NCBI GenBank assembly: GCA_030836365.1
Contig: JAURQB010000059.1
Span: 1-16,754 of the forward strand
Length of the DNA stretch: 16,754 nt
Source of the DNA: Bdellovibrionota bacterium
GTDB taxonomy: Bacteria > Bdellovibrionota > Bacteriovoracia > Bacteriovoracales > Bacteriovoracaceae
Direction: 5' to 3'
The notes under the pieces were generated by a model, which saw only the letters and a list, made by a program, of their open reading frames with translations, was not told where the DNA came from and searched no databases. Below are positions 1-7,115 of this stretch, in pieces. A program made the position numbers and the translations under genes. The first letter of the stretch is position 1. Each line of letters begins with the position of its first letter.

Positions 1-2
1 CA

Positions 3-428
3 GTTGTTGCTCGAAAAGAAGTAAGTGATGCAATTAAGCATAAAACTCATTTTAACACTTTTGGTGGTGATCCATACCAGATGGCCCAAGTTTGTGAAGT
101 GTTAAATATTATTGATGAAGAAAAACTAATGGAAAATGCTCATGTCCAAGGTGAAAAACTCATTGGCTTTTTTAATGATTTAAAATCGGACTTTTCTTTT
201 ATTGGGGATGTTCGAGGCCGAGGTTTGCTCTTAGGTGTTGAAATTGTGGATGGGGCGGGTAATTTTGATGCGGGCAAATGCGATCAAATATTAAATCAAT
301 GTAAAGATAACGGGCTTCTTCTAGGAAAGGGTGGTCTCAAGGGAAATGTTTTGAGAATTGCGCCACCGTTGTCAATTAGTGGAGAGGAAATTAAAGAGTT
401 GATGGAAAAATTTAGAGCATCTCTGTAA
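3..428 (+). CDS. Class III aminotransferase, C-terminal part (AGXT2-like)
   Basis: This is the 3' part of a PLP-dependent class III aminotransferase, cut off by the window edge; the frame is open from base 3. The fragment carries HFNTFGGDPYQMAQ, which matches the family signature just after the PLP-lysine region, where the Thr contacts the cofactor phosphate across the dimer. It continues with the small C-terminal domain (GDVRGRGLLLGVEIVD, then GLLLGKGG and LRIAPPL). The wording GDVRGRGL followed by a late GLLxGxGG and RIAPP resembles alanine-glyoxylate aminotransferase 2 and related omega-amino acid:pyruvate aminotransferases more than GabT or HemL. The internal ATG at 81 is not the start, because the conserved motif lies upstream of it in frame. 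The catalytic lysine is outside the window, so the exact substrate is open. The gene is convergent with the pentapeptide protein, and its stop codon sits in a hairpin loop. Confidence 0.85.
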   Translation, partial: VVARKEVSDAIKHKTHFNTFGGDPYQMAQVCEVLNIIDEEKLMENAHVQGEKLIGFFNDLKSDFSFIGDVRGRGLLLGVEIVDGAGNFDAGKCDQILNQCKDNGLLLGKGGLKGNVLRIAPPLSISGEEIKELMEKFRASL

Positions 429-439
429 TAGAGATGCTC
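415..439. terminator. Perfect hairpin between convergent genes, probable terminator
   Basis: A perfect 10-bp inverted repeat (GAGCATCTCT / AGAGATGCTC) surrounds a 5-nt loop, GTAAT, that contains the TAA stop codon of the aminotransferase. On the plus strand no U-run follows. On the minus strand the hairpin is followed by TAAATTTTTCC, a reasonable U-rich tail, so it best fits a terminator for the minus-strand pentapeptide gene that may also act on the plus strand. Confidence 0.6.
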
Positions 440-449
440 ATTGATAGTT

Positions 450-1001
450 CTAAACTTCCTCTTTTAAAACCATTCCAAGTTCATTCGCTTTTTGATGAGA
501 AAATGGAAGAGTCGTGTGGAAGTTGTAAGTAGCACCTTTAAATTTACAGTCAATTACTTTGGCATTGATCATATTAGAGTTTCTTAAATCCGCTCCGCTA
601 AAATCCGATCGCTGTAATATTGCATCTGAAAAGTTACTCCATCTTAAATCTGACTCAACAAATGATGTTTCATTGATAATAGAATTTCTCAACGTTGTGC
701 ATTGTAAGTTGGCTTTTTCGAAATTGCTTCGATGAAGTTTTGAATTACTGATGGCGCTATAAGTTAGATCTGAGTTTTCGAGATTGCTAAACTTAATATG
801 GGACTTGACTAATCGACACTTTTTAAGGTTTACGCCACTTAGCGTTGAATGCTTGATTGAAACCTCTCTAAGATGCGCTGACTCAAAAGTACTGTCGCCG
901 AGGTAGCAATCATGAATTTCTTTCAAGTTTTCTACCTGAGAAAAATTAGTATTCTCAAACTTCTTATGAGCAATTCTAACTCTCTTTAATTTTTTTGCCA
1001 T
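450..1001 (-). CDS. Pentapeptide-repeat protein
   Basis: This is a 183-aa pentapeptide-repeat protein. From about residue 37 to 157 the sequence falls into some two dozen five-residue units with Leu, Phe or Ile at the centre (for example SNLEN, SDLTY, SNFEK, ANLQC, SDFSG, ADLRN), which should fold as a right-handed quadrilateral beta-helix. The tail, ATYNFHTTLPFSHQKANELG, is a capping motif common in such proteins. The N-terminus is basic, and there is no signal peptide or membrane segment, so it is probably cytosolic. A Shine-Dalgarno-like AAGGA lies 8 nt before the ATG. The molecular role cannot be read from the sequence; family roles range from gyrase mimicry to pure scaffolding. It is transcribed divergently from nqrA and shares its 307-bp intergenic region, but nothing shows a link to sodium respiration. 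Confidence 0.85.
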   Translation of the reverse strand: MAKKLKRVRIAHKKFENTNFSQVENLKEIHDCYLGDSTFESAHLREVSIKHSTLSGVNLKKCRLVKSHIKFSNLENSDLTYSAISNSKLHRSNFEKANLQCTTLRNSIINETSFVESDLRWSNFSDAILQRSDFSGADLRNSNMINAKVIDCKFKGATYNFHTTLPFSHQKANELGMVLKEEV

Positions 1002-1141
1002 GATTACGATCCTTGGTCATGGTTATACATAAATAAATATCGCATTGCGTAATAAAATTTGATACTCAATGCTTGAAATTATTACTCTCTTTTTACACAT
1101 AAGCAAGTTTATCCGGGGTAAAAAGTACATTGTTTAGATTG

Positions 1142-1153
1142 TGTCATATGACA
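1142..1153. promoter_or_regulatory. 12-bp perfect palindrome TGTCATATGACA
   Basis: This is a fully symmetric 12-bp sequence upstream of nqrA. Its centre is 23 bp (about two helical turns) from the centre of the CRP/FNR-like inverted repeat downstream. It is a candidate operator half of a composite regulatory region; no specific regulator is recognised. Confidence 0.35.
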
Positions 1154-1161
1154 TTTCTATT

Positions 1162-1179
1162 AGGTGATTGAGATCACCT
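1162..1179. promoter_or_regulatory. CRP/FNR-family-like operator upstream of nqrA
   Basis: A perfect inverted repeat with 7-bp arms and a 4-bp spacer, AGGTGAT-tgag-ATCACCT. The core GTGA-N6-TCAC matches the central consensus of CRP sites (TGTGA-N6-TCACA). It also has the FNR geometry (xTGAT-N4-ATCAx), but with G instead of T at the position that separates CRP-type from FNR-type sites. It lies about 130 bp before the nqrA ATG and could control nqr, the divergent pentapeptide gene, or both. The assignment to the CRP/FNR superfamily is inferred from the half-site only. Confidence 0.5.
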
Positions 1180-1191
1180 TTAGATAAAGGT
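1176..1191. promoter_or_regulatory. Third inverted repeat, overlapping the CRP/FNR-like site
   Basis: ACCTTTA-ga-TAAAGGT has 7-bp perfect arms and a 2-bp spacer. It shares the bases ACCT (1176-1179) with the right arm of the CRP/FNR-like repeat, so the two symmetric sites, or RNA hairpins formed from them, would exclude each other. It may be a second operator or part of the leader; the role is unproven. Confidence 0.35.
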
Positions 1192-1308
1192 TCAACGAGG
1201 AATTTTTTTAATTCTCATTATTTACAATCAAGTCCTAAAGCATTAGAAAGGTTGGATTAATCATAAATAACTACTGAAAATTGCACAGTCCTAGGAGTCG
1301 TTTGCCTG

Positions 1309-2652
1309 ATGAGAAAGATAAAACGCGGAATTAACCTTCCTATTATTGGTTCGCCAAGCTCGGAGTTAGGCGAGAAAAATAACCGATTTGTTGGCTTAAA
1401 TGCCAGTGATTTCAATGGAGTAAAGCCTTCTTTTCTCGTAAATGAAGGGGATAAAGTGGCCAAGGGCGATACCATCTATGTGTGGAAAAACGACCCAAAG
1501 GTAGCATTTGTCAGTCCTGCTTCTGGAACCTTGACAAAGATTTCCCGAGGGGCCCGTCGAGCGCTCCAATACGTTGAAATTGAAGCAGATTCTGAAAACC
1601 GTGAGAAGGAATTTTCACTGTACAAAGGGCCTTCACTAGAGTCCTATAGCAGAAATGAATTAATTGATTTAATAGCTGAAGCTGGTCTTTGGACTAGTTT
1701 TCGAACAAGACCTTTCTCTAAGGTTCCTTTAACTTCTGCTTCGCCACACGCAATATTTGTTAATACAATGGATTCTAATCCATTAGCGATGGATCCAAGT
1801 TTATTTATTCAAAATTTCCAAGCAGCTTTTAATGACGGACTCAATGCTCTTCATCTTCTAACTGACGGAAAAGTTCACGTCTCAGCTGGTGTGGGGTATC
1901 GGTTTGTTATCGAGGAAAAAGATAATCGTGAGATACATGAGTTCTCCGGGCCTCATCCTAGTGGAAATGTAGGGACTCATATTCATCATATTGACCCTGT
2001 AAATGCGAACAAAGTCTCATGGTCCATAAGTTACCAAGACGTCGTTGCGATTGGAAAGTTGATTGGCACGGGAAAACTTTTTACTGAAAAGTGGGTTTCT
2101 TTGTGTGGGCCAGCAGCGAAAAATCCTCGCATTATTAAAACAATTATTGGTGCAAGCCTTGAGGAACTTGTTAGTGGAGAGGAATCAACGCATGATTTTA
2201 GATCTATTTCTGGCTCTGTCATTTTTGGAAAATCCAAAAGTGAAAACTATAAATTTTTAGGCAGGTATTCCAATCAAGTAACACTTGTTCGAGAGGATCG
2301 AGAGCGTGTTTTTCTTGGTTGGCACGATGCTGGTTTTGAGCGTTTTTCTGTGATGAGAACTTTTCTATCTAAACTGTTGCCAGGTAAGAAGTTTGATTTT
2401 GGCACAAGCACGCATGGCTCATACCGTGCAATGGTTCCTGTCGGAGCATACGAAAAAGTATTTCCATTCGAAATGATACCTACTCATTTACTAAAAGCCC
2501 TTTATGTCGGTGACACAGATTATGCACAGACTTTAGGGTGTCTAGAGCTCGATGAGGAAGATTTGGCGTGTTGTACTTTTGTTGATCCAGGAAAAGTCGA
2601 TTATGGACCAAAATTAAGAGAAAGCTTAACGATTATAGAGAAAGAAGGATAG
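1309..2652 (+). CDS. nqrA: Na+-translocating NADH-quinone reductase subunit A
   Basis: NqrA is the peripheral cytoplasmic subunit of the six-subunit sodium pump that oxidises NADH, reduces quinone and exports Na+. At 447 aa it has the family length. The N-terminus (KIKRGINLPIIGSP) is the typical NqrA opening, followed by a biotinyl-lipoyl-like region (NEGDKVAKGDTIYV) and the Rnf-barrel part with SPASGTLTKISRGARRALQ. The segment GPHPSGNVGTHIHHIDPV matches the conserved GxHPxGLxGxHIHxxxPV block. NqrA separates this complex from the related Rnf complex, which has RnfC instead. The stop codon TAG overlaps the AGGAGAG ribosome binding site of nqrB, so the two genes are tightly linked. It is the first gene of the nqr operon, after a long leader with palindromes. 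Confidence 0.97.
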   Translation: MRKIKRGINLPIIGSPSSELGEKNNRFVGLNASDFNGVKPSFLVNEGDKVAKGDTIYVWKNDPKVAFVSPASGTLTKISRGARRALQYVEIEADSENREKEFSLYKGPSLESYSRNELIDLIAEAGLWTSFRTRPFSKVPLTSASPHAIFVNTMDSNPLAMDPSLFIQNFQAAFNDGLNALHLLTDGKVHVSAGVGYRFVIEEKDNREIHEFSGPHPSGNVGTHIHHIDPVNANKVSWSISYQDVVAIGKLIGTGKLFTEKWVSLCGPAAKNPRIIKTIIGASLEELVSGEESTHDFRSISGSVIFGKSKSENYKFLGRYSNQVTLVREDRERVFLGWHDAGFERFSVMRTFLSKLLPGKKFDFGTSTHGSYRAMVPVGAYEKVFPFEMIPTHLLKALYVGDTDYAQTLGCLELDEEDLACCTFVDPGKVDYGPKLRESLTIIEKEG

Positions 2653-2661
2653 GAGAGAAAT

Positions 2662-3861
2662 ATGAAGTTCTTGAGACAGTTGCTCGACTCTCAGCACGAA
2701 AATTTTACGACGGGAAAATTTTCTAAACTTTATCCCATTTATGAAGCGATTGATACGTTCGCTTTCACTCCGGGGGAAGTTACTGAGGGAAATACTCATT
2801 TAAGAGATGGCCTTGACCTGAAAAGATTAATGGTCACCGTGGCGGTTGCCCTCTCTCCGTGTTTACTAATGGCACTTTTTAATACCGGCTATCAAGCAAA
2901 CGCTGTTTTGTTTAATCAGGGAGCTACCGAAATTGCAGGTTGGAGAGGTGCTTTATTTGCATTAACAGGTCTGCCTCTTGACCCGGCCAATTTTATTTCT
3001 AATTTCGTTCATGGGGCATTATATTTTGTGCCAGTATTTCTCGTGACCAATATTTTTGGAGGTCTCTGGGAAGTTCTTTTTTCAGTTGTTAGAAAGCATG
3101 AGGTCAATGAAGGGTTCATGATTACTGGAATCTTATTTCCATTAACTTTACCTCCCAATATTCCGCTGTGGCAGGTGGCACTCGGTATCAGTTTTGGTGT
3201 AATTTTCGCGAAAGAAGTTTATGGGGGAACGGGGAAAAACTGGATTAACGTGGCCCTTGCTTCTCGTGCATTTCTATATTTCGCTTACCCTGGAGAAATT
3301 TCTGGTGACGCAGTTTGGACGGCCGTCGATGGTTACACTGGGGCAACAACCTTAGGTGTTGTACCTCTAATGGGCATGGATGGAGTGAATGTAACTTGGC
3401 TTCAGTCTTTTGCCGGACTTATTCCTGGCTCAATGGGAGAGACATCTACTCTTGCAGCGTTAATGGGGGCAGGGCTTCTCATTCTTACAGGAATCGGTAG
3501 CTGGAGAATTATGCTCGGCTCTCTTGTTGGTCTAGTTTTGACAGCAGGTCTTCTTAATTCAATCGGAAGTGTGACTAACTTGATGTTTGAGATGCCTCCA
3601 TATTGGCACTTAGTTGTGGGTGGTTTTGCTTTTGGTGCTGTTTTTATGGCAACTGATCCTGTAACCGCGCCAAATACTCAACAGTCTCATCTGTTTTATG
3701 GGTTTTTAATTGGATTTATGACTGTTCTTGTCCGTGTGATTAACCCAGCTTTCCCTGAGGGAATCATGTTGGCAATTTTATTTGCAAACTGTTTTTCACC
3801 ATTAATGGACTGGTTTGTTGTTCAGCAAAACCTGAAAAAGAGAGGAGTTGTAAATGGGTAA
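2662..3861 (+). CDS. nqrB: Na+-translocating NADH-quinone reductase subunit B
   Basis: NqrB is the main membrane subunit of Na+-NQR. It carries covalent FMN and riboflavin and takes part in the sodium path and in quinone reduction. The 399-aa product has a roughly 50-residue cytoplasmic N-terminal stretch followed by about ten hydrophobic segments. The flavinylation motif is visible in DGYTGATTLG, with Thr229 the expected FMN acceptor, the site served by ApbE encoded downstream. Other family blocks are EVNEGFMITGILFPLTLP, FAKEVYGGTGKNWINVALASR and FMATDPVTAPNTQ. The start is fixed by AGGAGAG 4 nt upstream. The last 8 nt overlap nqrC. Confidence 0.97.
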   Translation: MKFLRQLLDSQHENFTTGKFSKLYPIYEAIDTFAFTPGEVTEGNTHLRDGLDLKRLMVTVAVALSPCLLMALFNTGYQANAVLFNQGATEIAGWRGALFALTGLPLDPANFISNFVHGALYFVPVFLVTNIFGGLWEVLFSVVRKHEVNEGFMITGILFPLTLPPNIPLWQVALGISFGVIFAKEVYGGTGKNWINVALASRAFLYFAYPGEISGDAVWTAVDGYTGATTLGVVPLMGMDGVNVTWLQSFAGLIPGSMGETSTLAALMGAGLLILTGIGSWRIMLGSLVGLVLTAGLLNSIGSVTNLMFEMPPYWHLVVGGFAFGAVFMATDPVTAPNTQQSHLFYGFLIGFMTVLVRVINPAFPEGIMLAILFANCFSPLMDWFVVQQNLKKRGVVNG

Positions 3862-4642
3862 TGACAATGTAAAAAAGATCTTACTTGTATCTTTCTCATT
3901 AAGTATTTTTTGTTCTGTACTCGTTTGTGGTTCTGCAATCTCTCTTAAAGAGTTACAACAAACTAACAAAGCTCTAGATATTAAAAGAAACCTACTAATC
4001 TCTTCTGGCGTTATTAACTCAAGCGTCACAGAGAAAGAAAAAATCCTTAAAGCATATGAACGCGTTACAGAGTTGGCCGTAGATATAAATTCAGGGTCTG
4101 TTGCAGACGACGTAGATACCAAAAAATTAGATGCAAGAAAGTTAGCAAAAGTCGCCGGAGAAAATATCGTTTTAAATTCTGGTGATGACTTGGCAAAAAT
4201 TAAAACGATCTCCAAAGTTTCAAAAGTTTATCTCGTTAAGAATAGTTCAAATCAAGTAGAGAAAATTGTTTTACCTATACACGGTAAAGGACTGTGGTCG
4301 ACAATGTACGGCTTCTTGGCCCTTGCCCCAGATACAAAGACAATTAAAGGCTTAGGTTTCTATGAGCATGGTGAAACTCCTGGCCTAGGCGGCGAAATTG
4401 ATAACCCAAGTTGGAAGAAACAATGGGTAAATAAAGTTGCGTTGGACGGAAAAAATAACCCTCAAATTGTTGTTGTTAAAGGGCAGGTCGATCATTCAGA
4501 TTCGGCTAACTACAATAAGGTAGATGGTCTATCAGGTGCGACAATTACGAGTAATGGAGTTCAGGCACTCGTCAATTTTTGGGTTAGTGATAATGGTTTT
4601 GGGCCATTCCTTGCAAAGTATAGAAACGGAGAGGTCTTATAA
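3854..4642 (+). CDS. nqrC: Na+-translocating NADH-quinone reductase subunit C
   Basis: NqrC carries the second covalent FMN of Na+-NQR on a domain outside the cytoplasmic membrane. It is 262 aa. One N-terminal membrane anchor (residues about 7-28) is followed by a soluble FMN-binding domain. The acceptor motif SGATITS has Thr230 as the expected FMN-linked residue, and HGETPGLGG (172-180) is the other conserved flavin-domain block. The ATG overlaps the end of nqrB by 8 nt and has GAGGAG 6 nt upstream. The 3' end shares one base with the nqrD start (TAATG), a sign of translational coupling. As in NqrB, flavinylation would depend on ApbE. Confidence 0.96.
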   Translation: MGNDNVKKILLVSFSLSIFCSVLVCGSAISLKELQQTNKALDIKRNLLISSGVINSSVTEKEKILKAYERVTELAVDINSGSVADDVDTKKLDARKLAKVAGENIVLNSGDDLAKIKTISKVSKVYLVKNSSNQVEKIVLPIHGKGLWSTMYGFLALAPDTKTIKGLGFYEHGETPGLGGEIDNPSWKKQWVNKVALDGKNNPQIVVVKGQVDHSDSANYNKVDGLSGATITSNGVQALVNFWVSDNGFGPFLAKYRNGEVL

Positions 4643-5262
4643 TGAGCATGAAGCAAACGATTTTTGATCCATTATTTAAAAACAACCCAATTGCTCTACA
4701 AATACTAGGGGTATGTTCAGCACTCGCGGTTACAACAAAATTAGAAACGGCACTTGTAATGTCTCTCGCCGTTATTCTCGTTGTCTCTTGTTCGAACCTT
4801 TTTGTAAGTATTATCCGTAACCATATTCCAAGTAGCATTAGAATTATCGTACAAATGACGATCATCGCATCTTTAGTTATCGTCACAGACCAACTTTTAA
4901 AGGCATTCTTCTTTAGTATTGCGAAGAGTATGTCTGTTTATATTGGTTTAATCATCACAAACTGTATTGTTATGGGGCGAGCTGATGCTTATGCAATGAA
5001 AAACGGGCCAGTTCAAAGTTTTTTTGATGGACTAGGTAATGGAATTGGCTATTCGGTTGTGCTGATTTTTGTTGCATTCTTTAGGGAACTTTTTGGTAGT
5101 GGGAAGCTTCTTGGTTATACCGTTTTGAAGCCTATGAGTGAAGGGGGCTGGTATCAGCCAAATGGGATGATGTTACTAAGCCCTAGTGCCTTTTTTCTTA
5201 TTGGTATTTTTATTTGGATTTTAAGAACAATCTATAAAGATCAAGTTGAATCGAGTAATTAG
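4642..5262 (+). CDS. nqrD: Na+-translocating NADH-quinone reductase subunit D
   Basis: NqrD is a roughly six-helix membrane subunit that, with NqrE, forms a pseudo-symmetric pair holding an intramembrane iron centre (described as a 2Fe-2S cluster in recent structures). The protein is 206 aa, the usual size. The two conserved iron-ligand cysteines are visible: Cys25 in LGVCSALAVT and Cys108 in TNCIVMGRADA. The C-terminal half has the family stretch FFDGLGNGIGYSVVLIFVA followed by FRELFGSG. Translation starts in the TAATG overlap with nqrC, with GGAGAGG 7 nt upstream. nqrE follows after 9 nt. Confidence 0.96.
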   Translation: MSMKQTIFDPLFKNNPIALQILGVCSALAVTTKLETALVMSLAVILVVSCSNLFVSIIRNHIPSSIRIIVQMTIIASLVIVTDQLLKAFFFSIAKSMSVYIGLIITNCIVMGRADAYAMKNGPVQSFFDGLGNGIGYSVVLIFVAFFRELFGSGKLLGYTVLKPMSEGGWYQPNGMMLLSPSAFFLIGIFIWILRTIYKDQVESSN

Positions 5263-5271
5263 GAATCATTT

Positions 5272-5882
5272 ATGTTTGAACATTATTTAAGTCTATTTTT
5301 AAAAGCAGTATTTGTAGAAAATCTCGCACTGTCATTCTTTTTAGGTATGTGTACATTTCTGGCCTATCCAAAAAAGTATCTACGTCAATTGGGTTAGGTA
5401 TTGCGGTTATTGTTGTTCAGAGTATCACTGTGCCGGTTAACAACCTTCTTTATACCTACGTTTTGAAGGAAAACGCCCTTACTTGGGCAGGTGTTGCATC
5501 ATCTGATCTAAGCTTCTTAGGCCTAATAACATATATCGGTGTTATTGCGGCTATGGTTCAGATTCTAGAAATGACTCTCGATAGATATTTTCCTGCACTT
5601 TATTCAGCGCTTGGTATCTTTCTACCTTTGATTACGGTTAACTGCGCTATCCTGGGTGGCTCACTATTTATGGTAGAGAGAGGTTACAACTTTACTGAAT
5701 CAGTTGTATTCGGATTTGGATCAGGCCTAGGCTGGGCGCTTGCCATCATGGCGCTTGCAGGTATTAGAGAAAAAATGAAATACAGTGATGTTCCAGACGG
5801 TCTACGAGGTTTGGGGATTACTTTTATAACCGTTGGTCTTATGGCCTTGGGGTTTCTGTCTTTTTCAGGAATTCAGCTTTAA
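5272..5882 (+). CDS. nqrE: Na+-translocating NADH-quinone reductase subunit E, split by a -1 frameshift
   Basis: NqrE is the partner of NqrD and supplies the other two ligands of the intramembrane iron centre. The natural start is ATG 5272, with AGGAA 6 nt upstream. It gives MFEHYLSLFLKAVFVENLAL and then the conserved GMCTFLA with ligand Cys27. That frame stops at TAG 5395-5397 after 41 codons. The rest of NqrE (SKKVSTSIGLG to the C-terminal FLSFSGIQL, including VNCAILGG with the second ligand Cys125) continues in the -1 frame to 5882. Shifting at the A AAA AAG run at 5370-5376 joins the halves into a 203-aa protein with no residue gained or lost; the Vibrio protein is about 198 aa. The GTG at 5349 would start the second frame alone, but would lack the first membrane helix and Cys27. 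It may be a programmed frameshift, a one-base deletion or a sequencing error. Confidence 0.9.
5370..5376 (+). other. A AAA AAG slippery heptamer in nqrE
   Basis: In the frame set by the nqrE start codon these bases read xxA AAA AAG, the X XXY YYZ phase used for -1 ribosomal frameshifting. It is the same heptamer as in E. coli dnaX. Slippage here moves the ribosome into the frame encoding the rest of NqrE, 18 nt before the zero-frame stop. I find no strong Shine-Dalgarno-like stimulator 10-14 nt upstream and only a weak possible downstream stem, so programmed use is not established. Confidence 0.45.
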
Positions 5883-5894
5883 GGAGATTATGAC

Positions 5895-7115
5895 ATGAAT
5901 GAAATTATTTTAGGCGTTGTCATGTTTACGGTAATTGTCCTTGCTTTAGTGGCAATTATCTTATTTGCAAAATCAAAACTTGTTCCAAGTGGAAATGTCA
6001 CAATTAGCATTAATGGAGAAAAAGAAGTGATCGCGCCAGTAGGTGGAAAACTACTAAACGTACTCGCTGACAATAAACTATTTGTCTCTTCAGCATGTGG
6101 TGGTGGCGGTACATGTGCTCAGTGTAAAGTTAAAGTTTTTGAAGGTGGGGGAGATATTCTTCCAACTGAGCTGAGTCATATTACAAAAAAAGAAGCGCGC
6201 GAAGGAGAAAGGCTTTCCTGTCAAGTTGCTGTTAAACAAGACATGAAAATTGAAGTTGAAGACTCCGTTTTTGGGGCGCGAAAATGGAACTGTAAAGTAA
6301 AGTCAAATGACAACGTTGCAACTTTCATTAAAGAGCTTGTTTTAGAGTTACCCTCAGGAGAAGATGTTCCTTTTAGGGCCGGTGGATATATTCAGATCGA
6401 ACGCCCCGCAGGTAGCGTTGATTATAAAAACTTTGATATTGATTCCGAGTATAGAGAAGACTGGGATAAATTTAATCTATGGCAATATAAATCTGAAACT
6501 AAAGAAACAACAATTCGTGCCTACTCAATGGCCAACTACCCTGAGGAAAAAGGGATCATAATGTTGAACGTGCGAATTGCTTCACCTCCTCCAAGGCTAC
6601 AGAATGTTGAGCCGGGGAAAATGTCTTCTTGGATTTTTGATTTAAAAGCTGGTGACGATGTAGTGATCTCCGGTCCTTTTGGTGAATTTTATGCCAGAGA
6701 TACTAAAAAGGAAATGATCTTTGTTGGTGGTGGTGCGGGGATGGCGCCGATGCGCTCTCATATTTTTGATCAATTTAAAAGAATAGGGTCAGATAGAAAA
6801 GTCACTTTCTGGTATGGGGCAAGGTCGAAGAGAGAAATGTTTTATGTTGAAGACTTTGACTCTATTCAAAGAGATTTTGAAAACTTTAAATGGCATTGTG
6901 CTCTTTCGGAGCCACAACCAGAAGATAATTGGGAAGGGTATACTGGTTTTATTCATCAAGTTCTTTTTGATAATTATCTAAAAGATCATCCAGCCCCAGA
7001 GGATTGTGAATACTACCTGTGTGGGCCACCAATTATGAACAAATGTGTGATTGATATGCTTGTTGATTTAGGCGTAGAAAGAGAAGACATCATGTTGGAT
7101 GATTTCGGTGGATAA
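5895..7115 (+). CDS. nqrF: Na+-translocating NADH-quinone reductase subunit F
   Basis: NqrF is the NADH-oxidising entry subunit: hydride passes from NADH to FAD and then to a 2Fe-2S centre. The 406-aa product has an N-terminal membrane helix (about 4-25) and a plant-type ferredoxin domain with ligands Cys68, Cys74, Cys77 and Cys109. It then has an FNR-type reductase with the FAD motif RAYSMANYP (208-216), the NADH-binding GGGAGMAPMRS (278-288) and CGPP (376-379), and the expected end LDDFGG. The stop of nqrE runs into its ribosome binding site (AAGGAG at 5881-5886, 8 nt before the ATG). Its 3' end overlaps apbE by 17 nt. Confidence 0.97.
   Translation: MNEIILGVVMFTVIVLALVAIILFAKSKLVPSGNVTISINGEKEVIAPVGGKLLNVLADNKLFVSSACGGGGTCAQCKVKVFEGGGDILPTELSHITKKEAREGERLSCQVAVKQDMKIEVEDSVFGARKWNCKVKSNDNVATFIKELVLELPSGEDVPFRAGGYIQIERPAGSVDYKNFDIDSEYREDWDKFNLWQYKSETKETTIRAYSMANYPEEKGIIMLNVRIASPPPRLQNVEPGKMSSWIFDLKAGDDVVISGPFGEFYARDTKKEMIFVGGGAGMAPMRSHIFDQFKRIGSDRKVTFWYGARSKREMFYVEDFDSIQRDFENFKWHCALSEPQPEDNWEGYTGFIHQVLFDNYLKDHPAPEDCEYYLCGPPIMNKCVIDMLVDLGVEREDIMLDDFGG

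Larger units (their letters stand above)
1002..1308. other. Divergent intergenic region upstream of nqrA
   Basis: This 307-bp AT-rich gap separates the pentapeptide gene (minus) from nqrA (plus) and must hold promoters for both. I see no protein-coding potential or RNA gene in it. It contains three clustered inverted repeats between 1142 and 1191, listed separately, and a long apparent nqrA leader of over 100 nt after them. The nqrA ribosome binding site is AGGAG at 1293-1297, 11 nt before the ATG, which is rather far. I could not assign convincing -35/-10 pairs. Confidence 0.6.

Noticed and set aside
1200..1214. GAATT-N5-AATTC symmetry in the nqrA leader
   Set aside because: The arms are only 5 bp, flanking a T run in AT-rich sequence; this is expected by chance and has no supporting context.
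3802..4215. 137-aa open frame on the minus strand
   Set aside because: It is antisense to the nqrB end and nqrC, which are certain genes. Its composition is of the kind produced by the opposite strand of a coding region, and no domain is recognisable.
5349..5882. GTG 5349 as the real nqrE start (177-aa product)
   Set aside because: The better start at ATG 5272 has a ribosome binding site and encodes the conserved first helix and Cys27 in the preceding frame. Starting at GTG would discard them and read MYISGL in place of the conserved GMCTFLA.
5890..5898. Tiny upstream frame ATG ACA TGA just before nqrF
   Set aside because: It uses an ATG that is probably fortuitous, 5 nt upstream of the nqrF start. 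The AAGGAG site serves nqrF at 8 nt, and nothing supports translation of a two-codon peptide.
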